Counted from the stretch's first letter, positions 1 through 9,267 are shown. The stretch: 64,000 nucleotides of DNA from Pseudomonas sp. R5-89-07 (GCF_003851685.1 NZ_CP027727.1:5642001-5706000); one strand, 5' to 3'. Made by a program: numbers and translations. The notes: a model not told the origin generated them from the letters alone.

Positions 1-9
1 TTTAAAGCC

Positions 10-423
10 CTAAACCGGTTTAGCCCCCATCAACCCAGCAATCGCGACAAACCCCACCAGGCTGACCACCGCCAGCACCAGGGTAAAATTCACGCTACCG
101 CCCTCGCCCTTGCGCAGCCGATTGAGCCGCGCCACCAGCCAGAACCAGGCCAACGCCGCGACGGTGTAGAGAATGCTGGAGCCCAGAATCCAGGTCTGCC
201 CCAGCGGCCAGCCCACCAGGTGCACCATCCACCAGCCGGTAAACGGCATGCTCACCAGGCAAACCCCCATCAGCAGCCAAACGAATGCCCACGGGCGTTG
301 CACGGTTACCGCAGGCCCGGTGCTGCGCTTGCGCCAGGCCAATATCGCCAGGCCGAGGCCGCTGAGCAGCAGCAACACCGTGGCGATGACGTGGATGACT
401 TTGAGGGTGGTCAGCGTTTCCAT
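10..423 (-). CDS. DUF2269-type integral membrane protein
   Basis: A 137-residue protein with four hydrophobic stretches (about residues 7-28, 42-66, 72-98 and 112-133), so a small polytopic inner-membrane protein. The N-terminal segment with an early His (KVIHVIATVLLL), a Trp/Gly-rich second segment and the overall length fit the DUF2269 family, whose function is not established. It lies 40 bp downstream of ilvA on the same strand and could be co-transcribed with it. Its own downstream side is at the window edge. Family assignment is from pattern recognition only; no catalytic motif is visible. Confidence 0.7.
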   Translation of the reverse strand: METLTTLKVIHVIATVLLLLSGLGLAILAWRKRSTGPAVTVQRPWAFVWLLMGVCLVSMPFTGWWMVHLVGWPLGQTWILGSSILYTVAALAWFWLVARLNRLRKGEGGSVNFTLVLAVVSLVGFVAIAGLMGAKPV

Positions 424-463
424 GATTTCGATTCCTTGAAGGCCGCTCAGTCAGCGTAGTCGC

Positions 464-1978
464 TCAACCGAGGAACAACTGGTAGGCCGGGTTTTCGCTT
501 TCATCCCAATACGGGTAGCCGATCTCGGCCAGCGCAGCCGGGACCAGGTGGCGCTCGTCGGCAGGCACTTGCAGGCCAGCGACCACGCGGCCGTCGGCTG
601 CACCGTGGTTGCGGTAGTGGAACATCGAGATATTCCAGCGCCCGCCCAGCTTGTTGAGGAAGTTGAACAGTGCCCCCGGCCGTTCCGGGAATTCAAATCG
701 AAATACCAGCTCGTCGCTGACCTTGGCCGCATGCCCGCCCACCATATGGCGGATGTGCAACTTGGCCAATTCGTTTTCGGTCAGGTCCAGCACCGGGAAA
801 CCCTGCTCGGTGAGGCTGGCGATCAACGCACTGCGCGGGTCGCTTTCCGGGTGGGTCTGCACACCGACGAAGATGTGCGCTTCGCTGCCGGTGTGATAGC
901 GGTAGTTGAATTCGGTGATCTGGCGCTTGCCCACCGCCTCGCAGAATGCCTTGAAGCTGCCCGGCTTCTCGGGAATGGTCACGGCGATGATGGCTTCGCG
1001 GCCCTCGCCCAGCTCGGCACGTTCGGCCACGTGGCGCAGGCGGTCGAAGTTGACGTTGGCGCCAGAGTCGATGGCGACGAAGGTCTGGCCGCTCACGCCA
1101 CGGGTCTCGACGTACTTCTTGATCCCGGCCACGCCCAACGCGCCCGCCGGCTCGGTGATCGAGCGCGTGTCGTCGTAGATATCCTTGATCGCCGCACAGA
1201 TTTCATCGGTGCTGACGGTGATCACTTCGTCCACGTAGTCCTTGCAGATCTCGAAGGTGTAATGGCCGATCTGCGCCACCGCCACGCCGTCGGCGAAGAT
1301 GCCAACGGTCGGCAGCACCACGCGCTCACCCGCCGCCATCGCAGCCTGCAGGCAGTTGGAGTCGTCCGGCTCGACGCCGATGATCTTGGTCTCCGGACGC
1401 AGGTATTTCACGTATGCCGCAATACCGGCGATCAGCCCGCCGCCGCCCACCGGTACGAAGATCGCGTCCAGGGGCCCAGGATGCTGGCGCAGAATCTCCA
1501 TCGCCACGGTACCCTGCCCGGCAATGGTGTGCGGATCATCGTAGGGGTGAATGTAGACGTAGCCTTTTTCATCGACCAGCTTCAGCGAGTAGGCCAGGGC
1601 TTCCGGGAAAGAATCACCGTGCAGCACCACTTTGCCGCCACGCGAGCGCACGCCTTCGACCTTGATCTCCGGGGTGGTCTTGGGCATCACGATCGTTGCC
1701 TTGACCCCCAGCACCTTGGCCGCCAGGGCCAGGCCCTGGGCATGGTTGCCCGCCGAGGCAGTGACCACGCCGCACGCGCGCTCCTCAGCGCTGAGCTGGC
1801 ACAGTTTGTTGTAGGCGCCGCGAATCTTGAACGAAAACACCGGCTGCAAGTCTTCGCGCTTGAGCCAAATCTGGTTGCCCAGCCGTTCGGAAAGCTGGCG
1901 GGCAGTCTGCAGGGGTGTTTCTACGGCAACGTCGTAAACGCGCGAGGTGAGGATCTTTTTGACGTAGTGTTCAAGCAT
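464..1978 (-). CDS. ilvA: Threonine ammonia-lyase, biosynthetic (IlvA)
   Basis: Cytoplasmic PLP enzyme that deaminates L-threonine to 2-oxobutanoate, the first step to isoleucine. The 504-residue length matches the long biosynthetic form. The PLP lysine is K51 in SFKIRGAYNK, with a glycine-rich phosphate loop (GGGGL) near residue 180. The last ~180 residues hold two ACT-like regulatory repeats (PGSFKAFCEAV and PGALFNFLNKL), which in this family bind isoleucine (inhibitor) and valine (activator). It diverges from rpiA with 137 bp between start codons, an arrangement I recall from P. aeruginosa. Confidence 0.96.
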   Translation of the reverse strand: MLEHYVKKILTSRVYDVAVETPLQTARQLSERLGNQIWLKREDLQPVFSFKIRGAYNKLCQLSAEERACGVVTASAGNHAQGLALAAKVLGVKATIVMPKTTPEIKVEGVRSRGGKVVLHGDSFPEALAYSLKLVDEKGYVYIHPYDDPHTIAGQGTVAMEILRQHPGPLDAIFVPVGGGGLIAGIAAYVKYLRPETKIIGVEPDDSNCLQAAMAAGERVVLPTVGIFADGVAVAQIGHYTFEICKDYVDEVITVSTDEICAAIKDIYDDTRSITEPAGALGVAGIKKYVETRGVSGQTFVAIDSGANVNFDRLRHVAERAELGEGREAIIAVTIPEKPGSFKAFCEAVGKRQITEFNYRYHTGSEAHIFVGVQTHPESDPRSALIASLTEQGFPVLDLTENELAKLHIRHMVGGHAAKVSDELVFRFEFPERPGALFNFLNKLGGRWNISMFHYRNHGAADGRVVAGLQVPADERHLVPAALAEIGYPYWDESENPAYQLFLG

Positions 1979-2070
1979 CGGCAGGCATCTACTTCAGGGG
2001 TTGGGCAGGACCAGGGAGTCTAACCCGGCTTTTGGCCGGGAGACCACACGAATCCCAAGGTTTGTTGGGG

Positions 2071-2076
2071 TATACT
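2071..2076 (+). promoter_or_regulatory. Probable -10 element upstream of rpiA
   Basis: TATACT, 40 bp before the rpiA ATG, preceded by a G-run in the same GGTATACTCGCC context that precedes the 6S RNA gene in this window. No good -35 hexamer is visible 16-18 bp upstream. This is a sequence match only. Confidence 0.45.
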
Positions 2077-2115
2077 CGCCGCCCTCGATAACTCCCCGCC
2101 CGTTCCGGAGCCCGC

Positions 2116-2787
2116 ATGACCCAGGATCAACTCAAACAGGCAGTGGCCCAGGCCGCTGTCGATTTAATCCTTCCCAAACTCGACGACAAGAGCATCGTCG
2201 GCGTCGGCACCGGCTCCACCGCCAACTGCTTCATCGATGCGCTGGCCCTGCATAAAGGCGCGTTCGATGGCGCGGTGGCCAGCTCCGAAGCGACCGCCGC
2301 ACGCCTTAAAGGCCATGGCATTCCGGTGTACGAGCTCAACACCGTGAGCGACCTGGAGTTCTACATCGACGGCGCGGACGAAAGCGACGAGCACCTGAAC
2401 CTGATCAAGGGCGGCGGCGCAGCCCTGACTCGCGAGAAGATCGTCGCGGCCGTGGCCAAGACCTTCATCTGCATTGCCGACGCCAGCAAACTGGTGCCCG
2501 TACTCGGTGCGTTTCCGCTGCCGGTGGAAGTGATCCCGATGGCCCGCAGCCACGTGGCCCGCGAGCTGGTGAAACTGGGCGGCGACCCGGTGTACCGCGA
2601 AGGCGTGTTGACCGATAACGGCAATATCATCCTCGATGTGTTCAACATGCAGATCACCAACCCGGTGGAACTGGAAACCCGGATCAACGCCATCGTCGGC
2701 GTGGTCACCAACGGGCTGTTCGCCGCGCGCCCGGCGGATGTACTGCTGCTGGGTACCCCGGAAGGCGTGAAAACCCTCAAAGCTTAA
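2116..2787 (+). CDS. rpiA: Ribose-5-phosphate isomerase A
   Basis: Interconverts ribose-5-phosphate and ribulose-5-phosphate in the non-oxidative pentose phosphate pathway. The 223-residue length is standard for RpiA. Signature blocks are [11 protein letters not shown] near residue 30 (phosphate binding), DGADESDEH near 85 (catalytic Asp) and [12 protein letters not shown] near 97 (catalytic Lys/Glu). The ATG is the only start that keeps the full N-terminus. It diverges from ilvA and is followed by a short REP palindrome that may end its transcript. Confidence 0.97.
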   Translation: MTQDQLKQAVAQAAVDLILPKLDDKSIVGVGTGSTANCFIDALALHKGAFDGAVASSEATAARLKGHGIPVYELNTVSDLEFYIDGADESDEHLNLIKGGGAALTREKIVAAVAKTFICIADASKLVPVLGAFPLPVEVIPMARSHVARELVKLGGDPVYREGVLTDNGNIILDVFNMQITNPVELETRINAIVGVVTNGLFAARPADVLLLGTPEGVKTLKA

Positions 2788-2802
2788 TAACACCGCAATT
2801 CA

Positions 2803-2833
2803 AATGTGGAGGGGGCAAGCCCCCTCCCACATT
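2803..2833. repeat. Single REP palindrome after rpiA
   Basis: A compact inverted repeat in which ATGTGGAGGGGG pairs with CCCCCTCCCACAT around a CAAG centre. It begins 16 bp after the rpiA stop and would fold into a strong hairpin, so it may protect or end the rpiA mRNA. The rest of the 251-bp gap up to the next gene shows nothing I can name. Confidence 0.75.
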
Positions 2834-3038
2834 CAAAAAGCAAAGCGCTACTTTTCGCAGCACTCCTCGCTAAAACCGTGCGCTCTGTCACGGCCCGCCT
2901 GGTATCCAATCCGTTACAAATTACAACCAGGCGACCCACGCGTTTAACAATGCGCCAATTCGCAGCCGCCCACGGAATGAGGCGCGCATTGTGCAAAGCG
3001 TATGGGCTTGAACCGACCATCACCTCAAGGAAGACCCT

Positions 3039-4985
3039 GTGATAAAGCCCCTAGCCTTCGCGATCAGCGTCGCCGGCACGCTGCTGTCCACGCACCTTCA
3101 GGCCTACGATTACGGCCAGCACGCCAACACCACCCTGGAAAAACTGATCAACGATTACCCCGGTCGTTATCGCGGCACCGCCAATTTCGCCGGGGCAGCC
3201 GACTGGATGCAGAGCCAGATGGGCACGGCCTACACCCTCAGCCGCCAGAACTTCACCTGGAACAACGGCAGTCGCGCCTCGCAGAACGTAGTGGCCTACG
3301 CCGCCGGGACTAAACCGCAATATGTGGTGATCGGCGCGCATTTTGACACCTACTTCGGCCGCCCTGCCCTGCAAGGCCTGGACGACAACGGTTCCGGCGC
3401 CAGCGTGCTCACCGAGGTGGCGAAGAACCTGGGCGGGCTGCAGCTGGAAAACGGCCTGCAGGTGGTCGGCTTCGGTGCGGAGGAAGAAGGCTTGCGCGGC
3501 TCCAAGGCCTTCGTCGACTCCCTGAGCGCGAGCCAGCGCGCCAATATGCTTGCGATGATCAACCTCGACAGCCTGATCACCGGCGACATGATGTATGCCC
3601 ACGCCGGGCAGAACAGCGCGACCAACCCCAGCCTGGCGGCGTTGCGCGAGCATACCTTCCAGATTGCCCGGGAACTGAATATCCCGCTGTTCACCAACCC
3701 CGGCCTGGACCCGCAATACCCCAAGGGCACCGGTTGCTGCAGCGATGGCGAACCGTTCGAACCGCTGAACATCCCGATCCTGTACATCGAGGCCACCAAT
3801 TGGGAGCTGGGCGACCTGGATGGCTACACCCAGACCGACAACCCGAAAATCCCCGGCGGCTCGACCTGGCACGACCCGAACGAAGACAACAAGGCCGTGC
3901 TCACCGATGCGTTCGGCCAGGCGCGCATCGACCAGCGCCTGCGCGACTACTCGCGCCTGCTCAGCCGCCTGGTGCTGGAGCTGACCAACGCCGACTTGAT
4001 GGCCTCGACCGCCTCGGGCGGCGCCGTCGCGCGCAACATGCAGGACAACCTGCAGCGCCAGCACCAGGCCAATGTGCGCCTGCATGACCGCCGTTGGCTG
4101 ACCTTGCAGTCGGCCAGCCGCGACGTGGGCAGCTTCGATGGCGAGGTCGGCGTGGATGGCGAATACAACCCGGACAGCGGCTTCGACCGTGCACCCAACC
4201 CAGAGGCTCGGCAGCTGGGCCTGCATGCGCTGGGCGACTACCAGCTCAGTTCAGCCCTGAACATCGGCGCCAGCCTGAGCTACCGCAACGGCCGCGACGC
4301 GTTGGAGCACCGCGGCAAACTCGACAGCGACACCTGGCAGGCCGCCGCCTACGCCCTGCTCAATGACGGTGGCCCGAGCTGGCTGGCCGGCGACCTGAGC
4401 GTCGGCCATACGCGTTTTGATTCCAAACGCGACCTGCTGATCCAGGCCAACGGCGGGCCGGTGCTGCTCGACCAGCAACTGACCGGCAAGACGGACGCCT
4501 TGTCCTTGGGCGCACGGGTGCTGGGCGGCTATGACTTCGATTTCGGCGCCCTCCAGAGCGGCCCCTTTGCCGGGCTGGATTACAGCCACTACCGCATCGA
4601 TCAGTTCCACGAAAAGCAAAACCTGCGCACCGCGCTGGACTACGAAGAACAGTCGTTCGATTCCCTGGAAGCCAGCCTGGGCTGGCGCGTGCGCGGTGCG
4701 CTCGCCCTGCCTTACGGCCTGAGCCTGATGCCTTACGGCACTATCGCGTGGGTCAGGGAACTGGCCAATGGGCGTCTGGACGACCTGCAACTGACCGCCC
4801 GCGCCGACGGCCAGGCCCGCACCGCCAAACTGGGCTCAGTCGACAAAAGTTTTGGTCGCGCGCAGCTCGGCAGCCAATTGGCGATTACTCCGCAACTGGG
4901 GGTGTACGCCGAGGTCAATGGTCGGCTCGGCCATGCCGAGGGCAGCCAGACCGGCTACTCGCTGGGCGTGCAGTGGATGTTCTGA
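3039..4985 (+). CDS. aaaA: AaaA-like autotransporter aminopeptidase (M28 passenger + beta-barrel)
   Basis: A 648-residue surface-anchored exopeptidase. A signal peptide (about residues 1-22, ending LQA) is followed by an M28 zinc peptidase domain with ligand motifs H101-x-D103 (GAHFD), LDDN near 114, the AEEEGLRG glutamates near 147-153, the NLDS aspartate, and a WHD histidine. Residues ~370-648 look like an autotransporter barrel with alternating hydrophobic strands, ending in the sorting-type C-terminus VQWMF. Layout and length match P. aeruginosa AaaA, an arginine-specific aminopeptidase, and the position after rpiA agrees. The start is GTG, with AAGGAAG 5 bp upstream. Its stop directly abuts the stop of the convergent gene. 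Substrate preference is inferred. Confidence 0.87.
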   Translation: MIKPLAFAISVAGTLLSTHLQAYDYGQHANTTLEKLINDYPGRYRGTANFAGAADWMQSQMGTAYTLSRQNFTWNNGSRASQNVVAYAAGTKPQYVVIGAHFDTYFGRPALQGLDDNGSGASVLTEVAKNLGGLQLENGLQVVGFGAEEEGLRGSKAFVDSLSASQRANMLAMINLDSLITGDMMYAHAGQNSATNPSLAALREHTFQIARELNIPLFTNPGLDPQYPKGTGCCSDGEPFEPLNIPILYIEATNWELGDLDGYTQTDNPKIPGGSTWHDPNEDNKAVLTDAFGQARIDQRLRDYSRLLSRLVLELTNADLMASTASGGAVARNMQDNLQRQHQANVRLHDRRWLTLQSASRDVGSFDGEVGVDGEYNPDSGFDRAPNPEARQLGLHALGDYQLSSALNIGASLSYRNGRDALEHRGKLDSDTWQAAAYALLNDGGPSWLAGDLSVGHTRFDSKRDLLIQANGGPVLLDQQLTGKTDALSLGARVLGGYDFDFGALQSGPFAGLDYSHYRIDQFHEKQNLRTALDYEEQSFDSLEASLGWRVRGALALPYGLSLMPYGTIAWVRELANGRLDDLQLTARADGQARTAKLGSVDKSFGRAQLGSQLAITPQLGVYAEVNGRLGHAEGSQTGYSLGVQWMF

Positions 4986-5894
4986 TCAGGGCTTCTTGAA
5001 CACGTAGAACAGGTTTGGCTCACTGACGAGGTACAAAGTGCCCTCGTCATCCATGGCGATCCCTTCGGCCTGGGGCACACGTTTTTTCAGGCCATGGCGC
5101 CCGTTGAGCAGCGACAGACTGCTCAACGGGCGACCGTCGATATCCAGTTCCAGCACCAGAAACGACTCATCCGACAGTGCCAGCAAATGGCCGCTGCGCT
5201 CGTCGTACTGCAGGCTCGACAGGTCGCGCACGAACAACCCGGCATCGCGCTTGGGGTTGTTGATCACGTGCACCGAGTAGGTTTTTTCCGCTTTGAAATG
5301 GGGGAAGCCGTGGACCTCATAAATCACCATCGGGTCGCGTTCCTTGGCGACAAACAGGCGCTTGCCCACCGAGTCATAGGCCAGGCCCTCGAAGCCCTTG
5401 TTGCTGCCGATGTGCACGCCCAGGGTCATCTGCTCCGCATCGGCGGCGTCGAGAAACTGCGTGTCGTCGTCCACGTGTACTTTGATCAGCCGCTGTTGGC
5501 GCTCGTCGCTGATGACGTAAATGTTATCGCTGATGAACTCAACCGCCTCGGCATCGCCAAAACCCACCAGCGGAATGCGCCGCAGGATCTTGCCCTGCAG
5601 GGACAGCTCGACCAGCTCGGCATTTTTGTTGGTGACCGTAAACAGGCTTTTGCGCACCGGATCGAAAGTCAGCGCCGACACATCGTCGTCGAGCCCTTCG
5701 ATCACCTGGCCTTCCAGGACGACGCGGTAATCGGCCAGGCCTATGCCACGTTCAGCCGCTGGCTGGTGCCACACCTGCCAGTTGAACCAGGCGCGTTCGA
5801 ACAGACGGAACTGCTGCGCAACGATCACGGCAGCAACCAGCGCCATGCAAAGCAGGATAAAAAAAGCGGGTTTGGGGCGGGCAAGTCGGCGCAT
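4986..5894 (-). CDS. SdiA-regulated-domain protein (YjiK-like), copy 1
   Basis: A 302-residue protein with an N-terminal membrane anchor (about residues 7-28) and a six-bladed-propeller-like body of repeated DPVRKSLFTVTNKNAELVEL-type motifs. It ends in the block GIAMDDEGTLYLVSEPNLFYVF, characteristic of the SdiA-regulated (YjiK) family, whose function is unknown. I chose the ATG at 5894; an in-frame TTG at 5933 with AGGCGA upstream would add 13 residues. It is paralogous to the next gene, with the same motif order and C-terminus. The two are in one orientation with ~120 bp between them. Confidence 0.8.
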   Translation of the reverse strand: MRRLARPKPAFFILLCMALVAAVIVAQQFRLFERAWFNWQVWHQPAAERGIGLADYRVVLEGQVIEGLDDDVSALTFDPVRKSLFTVTNKNAELVELSLQGKILRRIPLVGFGDAEAVEFISDNIYVISDERQQRLIKVHVDDDTQFLDAADAEQMTLGVHIGSNKGFEGLAYDSVGKRLFVAKERDPMVIYEVHGFPHFKAEKTYSVHVINNPKRDAGLFVRDLSSLQYDERSGHLLALSDESFLVLELDIDGRPLSSLSLLNGRHGLKKRVPQAEGIAMDDEGTLYLVSEPNLFYVFKKP

Positions 5895-6015
5895 CGTGGC
5901 GGGCTCAGAGAAAAACTGGCGAATAGATATCAAGGTCGCCTGAATTTAAGCTTAAACGCACCGGGCTGTCTGGTGGATACCGTTTTTTTGAGAAAAGTCT
6001 GACGTAATACCTGCG

Positions 6016-6942
6016 TTATTTCTGCTTTTCAAACCGATAGAACAGGTTGGGTTCACTGACGATATACAGCGTACCGCTCTCGTCCATGGTCACGCCTTCG
6101 GCGCGGGGAATGGTGTCCTTGAGGCCGTTGAAACCGCCCAGCAGGGTCATGAAGCTGACTTGCTCACCCGTCTCATTCAGTTCCAGTAACAGGTGGGAGT
6201 CCGCCGACAGCACCAGCATATGCCCGGTACGCGGGTCGATGGCCAGGGCGGACAGGTTGCGCACGTCCAGCTCGGTGCTGGCCCGTTTCTGCTTGTCGCC
6301 GGTCAGCGTCTGGCTACCGTCGCTCTTCCAGGTAAACAGGGCCGGCGGGCGCTCTTCGCCCAGCACCAGTTGCTGGTTGCGCTTGTCCCAGGTGATCGCT
6401 TCAAAGGCCTTGTTCTGGTCCTTGGACGGGCCCAGGTCATAGCTGGGGAAATCAGCCTTGTTCAAGGCTGTGGTGCCGGCGTCGACCTTGACGATGGTCA
6501 GGCTGTGTTCGCGCTCATCGACCACGGCCAACAGGCCATTTTCCATCACCGTCACGCCTTCCGGATTGTTCCAGCCATTGAGCGGCATCTTGCGCAGCAC
6601 GTCGCCTTGCAGGCTCAACTCCACCAGAAACGGGTTCTTGCCCATCACGGAAAACAGGGTTTTGGTGCTGGGGTTGTAGGAGAGGTCCGAGGCCTCGTCC
6701 TTTTCCATACCGGGCAGCAGCTTGGCATCGATGACCGCGTGATAATCCGGCAACCACACGCTGTCCCGGCGTTCGGCCGGGCTTTCGAAACGCTCCAGCA
6801 CCCACAACACACCGCGATCATCCCAGTGCATGGCCCAGGCGATGCCATACAGGATGGCGCCGGCCAGAAACACCCAGGAATACCAGCGCATGGTCAAGCG
6901 AGAGCGAAGCGTAGGTTTGGAGGTGGGCAGAGGCACGGCCAT
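6016..6942 (-). CDS. SdiA-regulated-domain protein (YjiK-like), copy 2
   Basis: A 308-residue paralogue of the downstream gene: N-terminal basic stretch, one membrane segment (about 20-38), then a periplasmic propeller-like domain with LSYNPSTKTLFSVMGKNPFL, AITWDKRNQQLVLGEE and the C-terminal VTMDESGTLYIVSEPNLFY block. Family function is unknown. The ATG at 6942 gives the usual short cytoplasmic N-terminus; an ATG at 6990 would add 16 residues without a convincing ribosome site. The tandem pair may have arisen by duplication. Confidence 0.78.
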   Translation of the reverse strand: MAVPLPTSKPTLRSRLTMRWYSWVFLAGAILYGIAWAMHWDDRGVLWVLERFESPAERRDSVWLPDYHAVIDAKLLPGMEKDEASDLSYNPSTKTLFSVMGKNPFLVELSLQGDVLRKMPLNGWNNPEGVTVMENGLLAVVDEREHSLTIVKVDAGTTALNKADFPSYDLGPSKDQNKAFEAITWDKRNQQLVLGEERPPALFTWKSDGSQTLTGDKQKRASTELDVRNLSALAIDPRTGHMLVLSADSHLLLELNETGEQVSFMTLLGGFNGLKDTIPRAEGVTMDESGTLYIVSEPNLFYRFEKQK

Positions 6943-7067
6943 TGAGGGCTTTTTCCGGAAGTCAGCTGTAGGGAATAGCACAGGACCCAAAGGCCTGCGT
7001 GCAAGAAGCTCGAATTATGCGGATGGCGTGTGAAAAAAATGCAAAACCAAAAATGTACACAGAACTC

Positions 7068-7158
7068 ATGTGGGAGGGGGCTTGCCCCCGATTGCAGTGT
7101 GTCAGCCAGTGTATGTTTAGCTGACTCACCGCTATCGGGGGCAAGCCCCCTCCCACAT
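7068..7158. repeat. REPIN (two inverted REPs)
   Basis: Left arm ATGTGGGAGGGGGCTTGCCCCCGAT and right arm ATCGGGGGCAAGCCCCCTCCCACAT, separated by a ~40-bp variable spacer. It lies between the start region of the second SdiA-regulated gene and the 3' end of the FAH-family gene. The same architecture recurs through the window. Confidence 0.9.
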
Positions 7159-7182
7159 TTTTTACAGCATGTATGCAGACAG

Positions 7183-7848
7183 TCAGCGCACCACGCTTTC
7201 GAAGCGATTCACGCCCGACAATTCCAGCACCAGCTCATCACCGACATTCAACGGCCCTACGCCAGCCGGCGTGCCGGTCAGGATCACATCACCCGCCTGC
7301 AGCGAGAAGCAGCCGGCCATGTGCTGGATCATCGGCACGATCGGGTTGAGCATCTGCGCGCTGTTGCCGTCCTGGCGGACTTCGCCGTTGATGGTCAGGC
7401 GAATGCCGATATCGGTCACGTCCGCAAAGGTGCTGCCGACCACGAAGGGCGCGATCACCGCCGCGCCGTCGAACGACTTGGCGATCTCCCACGGCAGACC
7501 CTTGGCTTTCAACTCGGCCTGCTTGTCGCGCAGGGTCAGGTCCAGGGCCGGGGCGAAGCCGGAGATGGCGTCCAGCACTTCTTCACGGCTTGGCTTGTTC
7601 GACAGCGGCTTGCCGATCAACACGGCGATTTCCGCTTCGTAATGCACCGAACCGCGCTCGGTAGGAATGGTGAATCCGCCTTCCAGCGGCACCACGCAAC
7701 TGCCCGGCTTGATGAACAGCAACGGCTCGGTCGGCACCGGGTTGTCCAGTTCCTTGGCGTGTTCGGCGTAGTTACGCCCGATACACACCACTTTACCCAC
7801 TGGAAAGTGGATGTTGGTGCCGTCGACATACTTGTGCTGGTAGCTCAT
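7183..7848 (-). CDS. Fumarylacetoacetate hydrolase-fold protein (acylpyruvase / oxaloacetate decarboxylase type)
   Basis: A 221-residue single-domain FAH-fold enzyme. Visible are CIGRNYAEHA near residue 22, the metal-site acidic cluster (HYEAEIAVLIG near 69-79 and a later Asp in the LDLTLRD block) and the terminal LTGTPAGVGPL loop. Single-domain members hydrolyse acylpyruvates or decarboxylate oxaloacetate with Mg/Mn. It lies 24 bp downstream of the FAD-linked dehydrogenase and is probably co-transcribed. That operon faces serA, so a role with 2-oxo or 2-hydroxy acids is plausible. The exact substrate cannot be read from sequence. Confidence 0.85.
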   Translation of the reverse strand: MSYQHKYVDGTNIHFPVGKVVCIGRNYAEHAKELDNPVPTEPLLFIKPGSCVVPLEGGFTIPTERGSVHYEAEIAVLIGKPLSNKPSREEVLDAISGFAPALDLTLRDKQAELKAKGLPWEIAKSFDGAAVIAPFVVGSTFADVTDIGIRLTINGEVRQDGNSAQMLNPIVPMIQHMAGCFSLQAGDVILTGTPAGVGPLNVGDELVLELSGVNRFESVVR

Positions 7849-7872
7849 GGAACGACTCCTTAAAAAGCGTCC

Positions 7873-9267
7873 TTAAACAGCGAAGATCTTGCCTGGGTTC
7901 ATGATCCCGTTCGGGTCGAACACCGCTTTCACGGCCTTCATGTATTCGATTTCAACCGGTGAGCGGCTGTAGGTCAGGTAATCGCGCTTGGTCATGCCCA
8001 CGCCGTGTTCGGCGGAGATCGAGCCGTTGTATTTGGCCACGGTCTCGAACACCCATTTGTTCACGGTAGCGCACTTGGCGAAGAACTCGTCCTTGCTCAG
8101 GTTTTCCGGCTTGAGGATGTTCAGGTGCAGGTTACCGTCGCCAATGTGGCCAAACCAGACGATTTCGAAATCCGGGTAGTGCTCGCCGACGATCGCGTCA
8201 ATTTCACTCAGGAATGCCGGCACTTTGGAAACTGTTACCGAGATATCGTTCTTGTACGGCGTCCAGTGGGAAATCGTCTCGGAGATGTACTCGCGCAGCT
8301 TCCACAGGTTATGCAGCTGGGTCTCGCTCTGGCTCATCACGCCATCCAGCACCCAGCCTTGCTCGACGCAGTGTTCAAAGGTTTCCAGGGCGTGATTGGC
8401 GACTTCCTCGGTGGTGGCTTCGAATTCCAGCAGCGCATAGAACGGGCACTCCGTTTCGAACGGCGCCGGCACATCGCCGCGGCCGAGGACTTTGGCCAGG
8501 GCCTTGTCGGAAAAGAATTCGAAAGCGGTCAGGTCCAGCTTGCTCTGGAAGGCGTGCAGCACCGGCATGATCGAGTCGAAGTCGGTGGTGCCGAGCACCA
8601 TGGCGGTCAGGTTTTTCGGCGCGCGGTCCAGGCGCATGGTGGCTTCCACCACGAAGCCCAGGGTGCCTTCGGCGCCGATGAACAGCTGGCGCATGTCGTA
8701 ACCGGTGGCGTTCTTGATCAGGTCGCGGTTCAGTTCCAGCACATCACCCTTGCCGGTGACGACCTTCATCCCGGCCACCCAGTTACGGGTCATGCCGTAG
8801 CGAATGACCTTGATCCCGCCGGCATTGGTGCCGATATTGCCGCCAATCTGGCTGGAACCGGACGAGGCAAAGTCCACCGGGTAGTACAACCCGTTTTCTT
8901 CAGCGACGTTCTGCAATTGCTTGGTGACCACGCCCGGCTGGCACACCGCGGTGCGGTCGGTGAGGTTCACATCGAGAATCTGGTTCATATAGTCGAACGA
9001 CACCACCACTTCGCCATTGGCCGCAACCGCCGCCGCCGACAGGCCCGTGCGACCACCGGATGGCACCAGCGCCACCTTGTGTGTATTGGCCCAACGGACG
9101 ATGGCCTGCACCTGCTCGGTGGTCTTGGGGAAGACGATGGCGGTGGGTGCTGGAGCGAAGTGCTTGGTCCAATCCTTGCCGTAAGTCTCCAGGGAGTCGG
9201 CGTCGGTCAGCACTTTGCCGGGCTCAACCAGGGTCTTCAGCTCATCAATCAGGGCAGGATGGGTCAT
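7873..9267 (-). CDS. FAD-linked dehydrogenase, probable D-2-hydroxyglutarate dehydrogenase
   Basis: A 464-residue flavoprotein of the GlcD/D-2-HGDH/D-LDH family: an N-terminal FAD-binding PCMH domain (PSGGRTGLSAAAV near 79, GGNIGTNAGGIKVIRYG near 145) and a C-terminal cap with GHIGDGNLHLNIL and SAEHGVGMTKRDYL. Start chosen at MTHPALIDEL; ten further residues upstream lack a ribosome site. It diverges from serA. In Pseudomonas the enzyme at this position is known to oxidise the D-2-hydroxyglutarate made when SerA reduces 2-oxoglutarate, which drives the serine pathway. The substrate is therefore inferred from family plus neighbour. Confidence 0.88.
   Translation of the reverse strand: MTHPALIDELKTLVEPGKVLTDADSLETYGKDWTKHFAPAPTAIVFPKTTEQVQAIVRWANTHKVALVPSGGRTGLSAAAVAANGEVVVSFDYMNQILDVNLTDRTAVCQPGVVTKQLQNVAEENGLYYPVDFASSGSSQIGGNIGTNAGGIKVIRYGMTRNWVAGMKVVTGKGDVLELNRDLIKNATGYDMRQLFIGAEGTLGFVVEATMRLDRAPKNLTAMVLGTTDFDSIMPVLHAFQSKLDLTAFEFFSDKALAKVLGRGDVPAPFETECPFYALLEFEATTEEVANHALETFEHCVEQGWVLDGVMSQSETQLHNLWKLREYISETISHWTPYKNDISVTVSKVPAFLSEIDAIVGEHYPDFEIVWFGHIGDGNLHLNILKPENLSKDEFFAKCATVNKWVFETVAKYNGSISAEHGVGMTKRDYLTYSRSPVEIEYMKAVKAVFDPNGIMNPGKIFAV

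Noticed and set aside
7068..7158. REPINs as a CRISPR array
   Set aside because: Copies are scattered kilobases apart, palindromic, and without regular spacers or cas genes.
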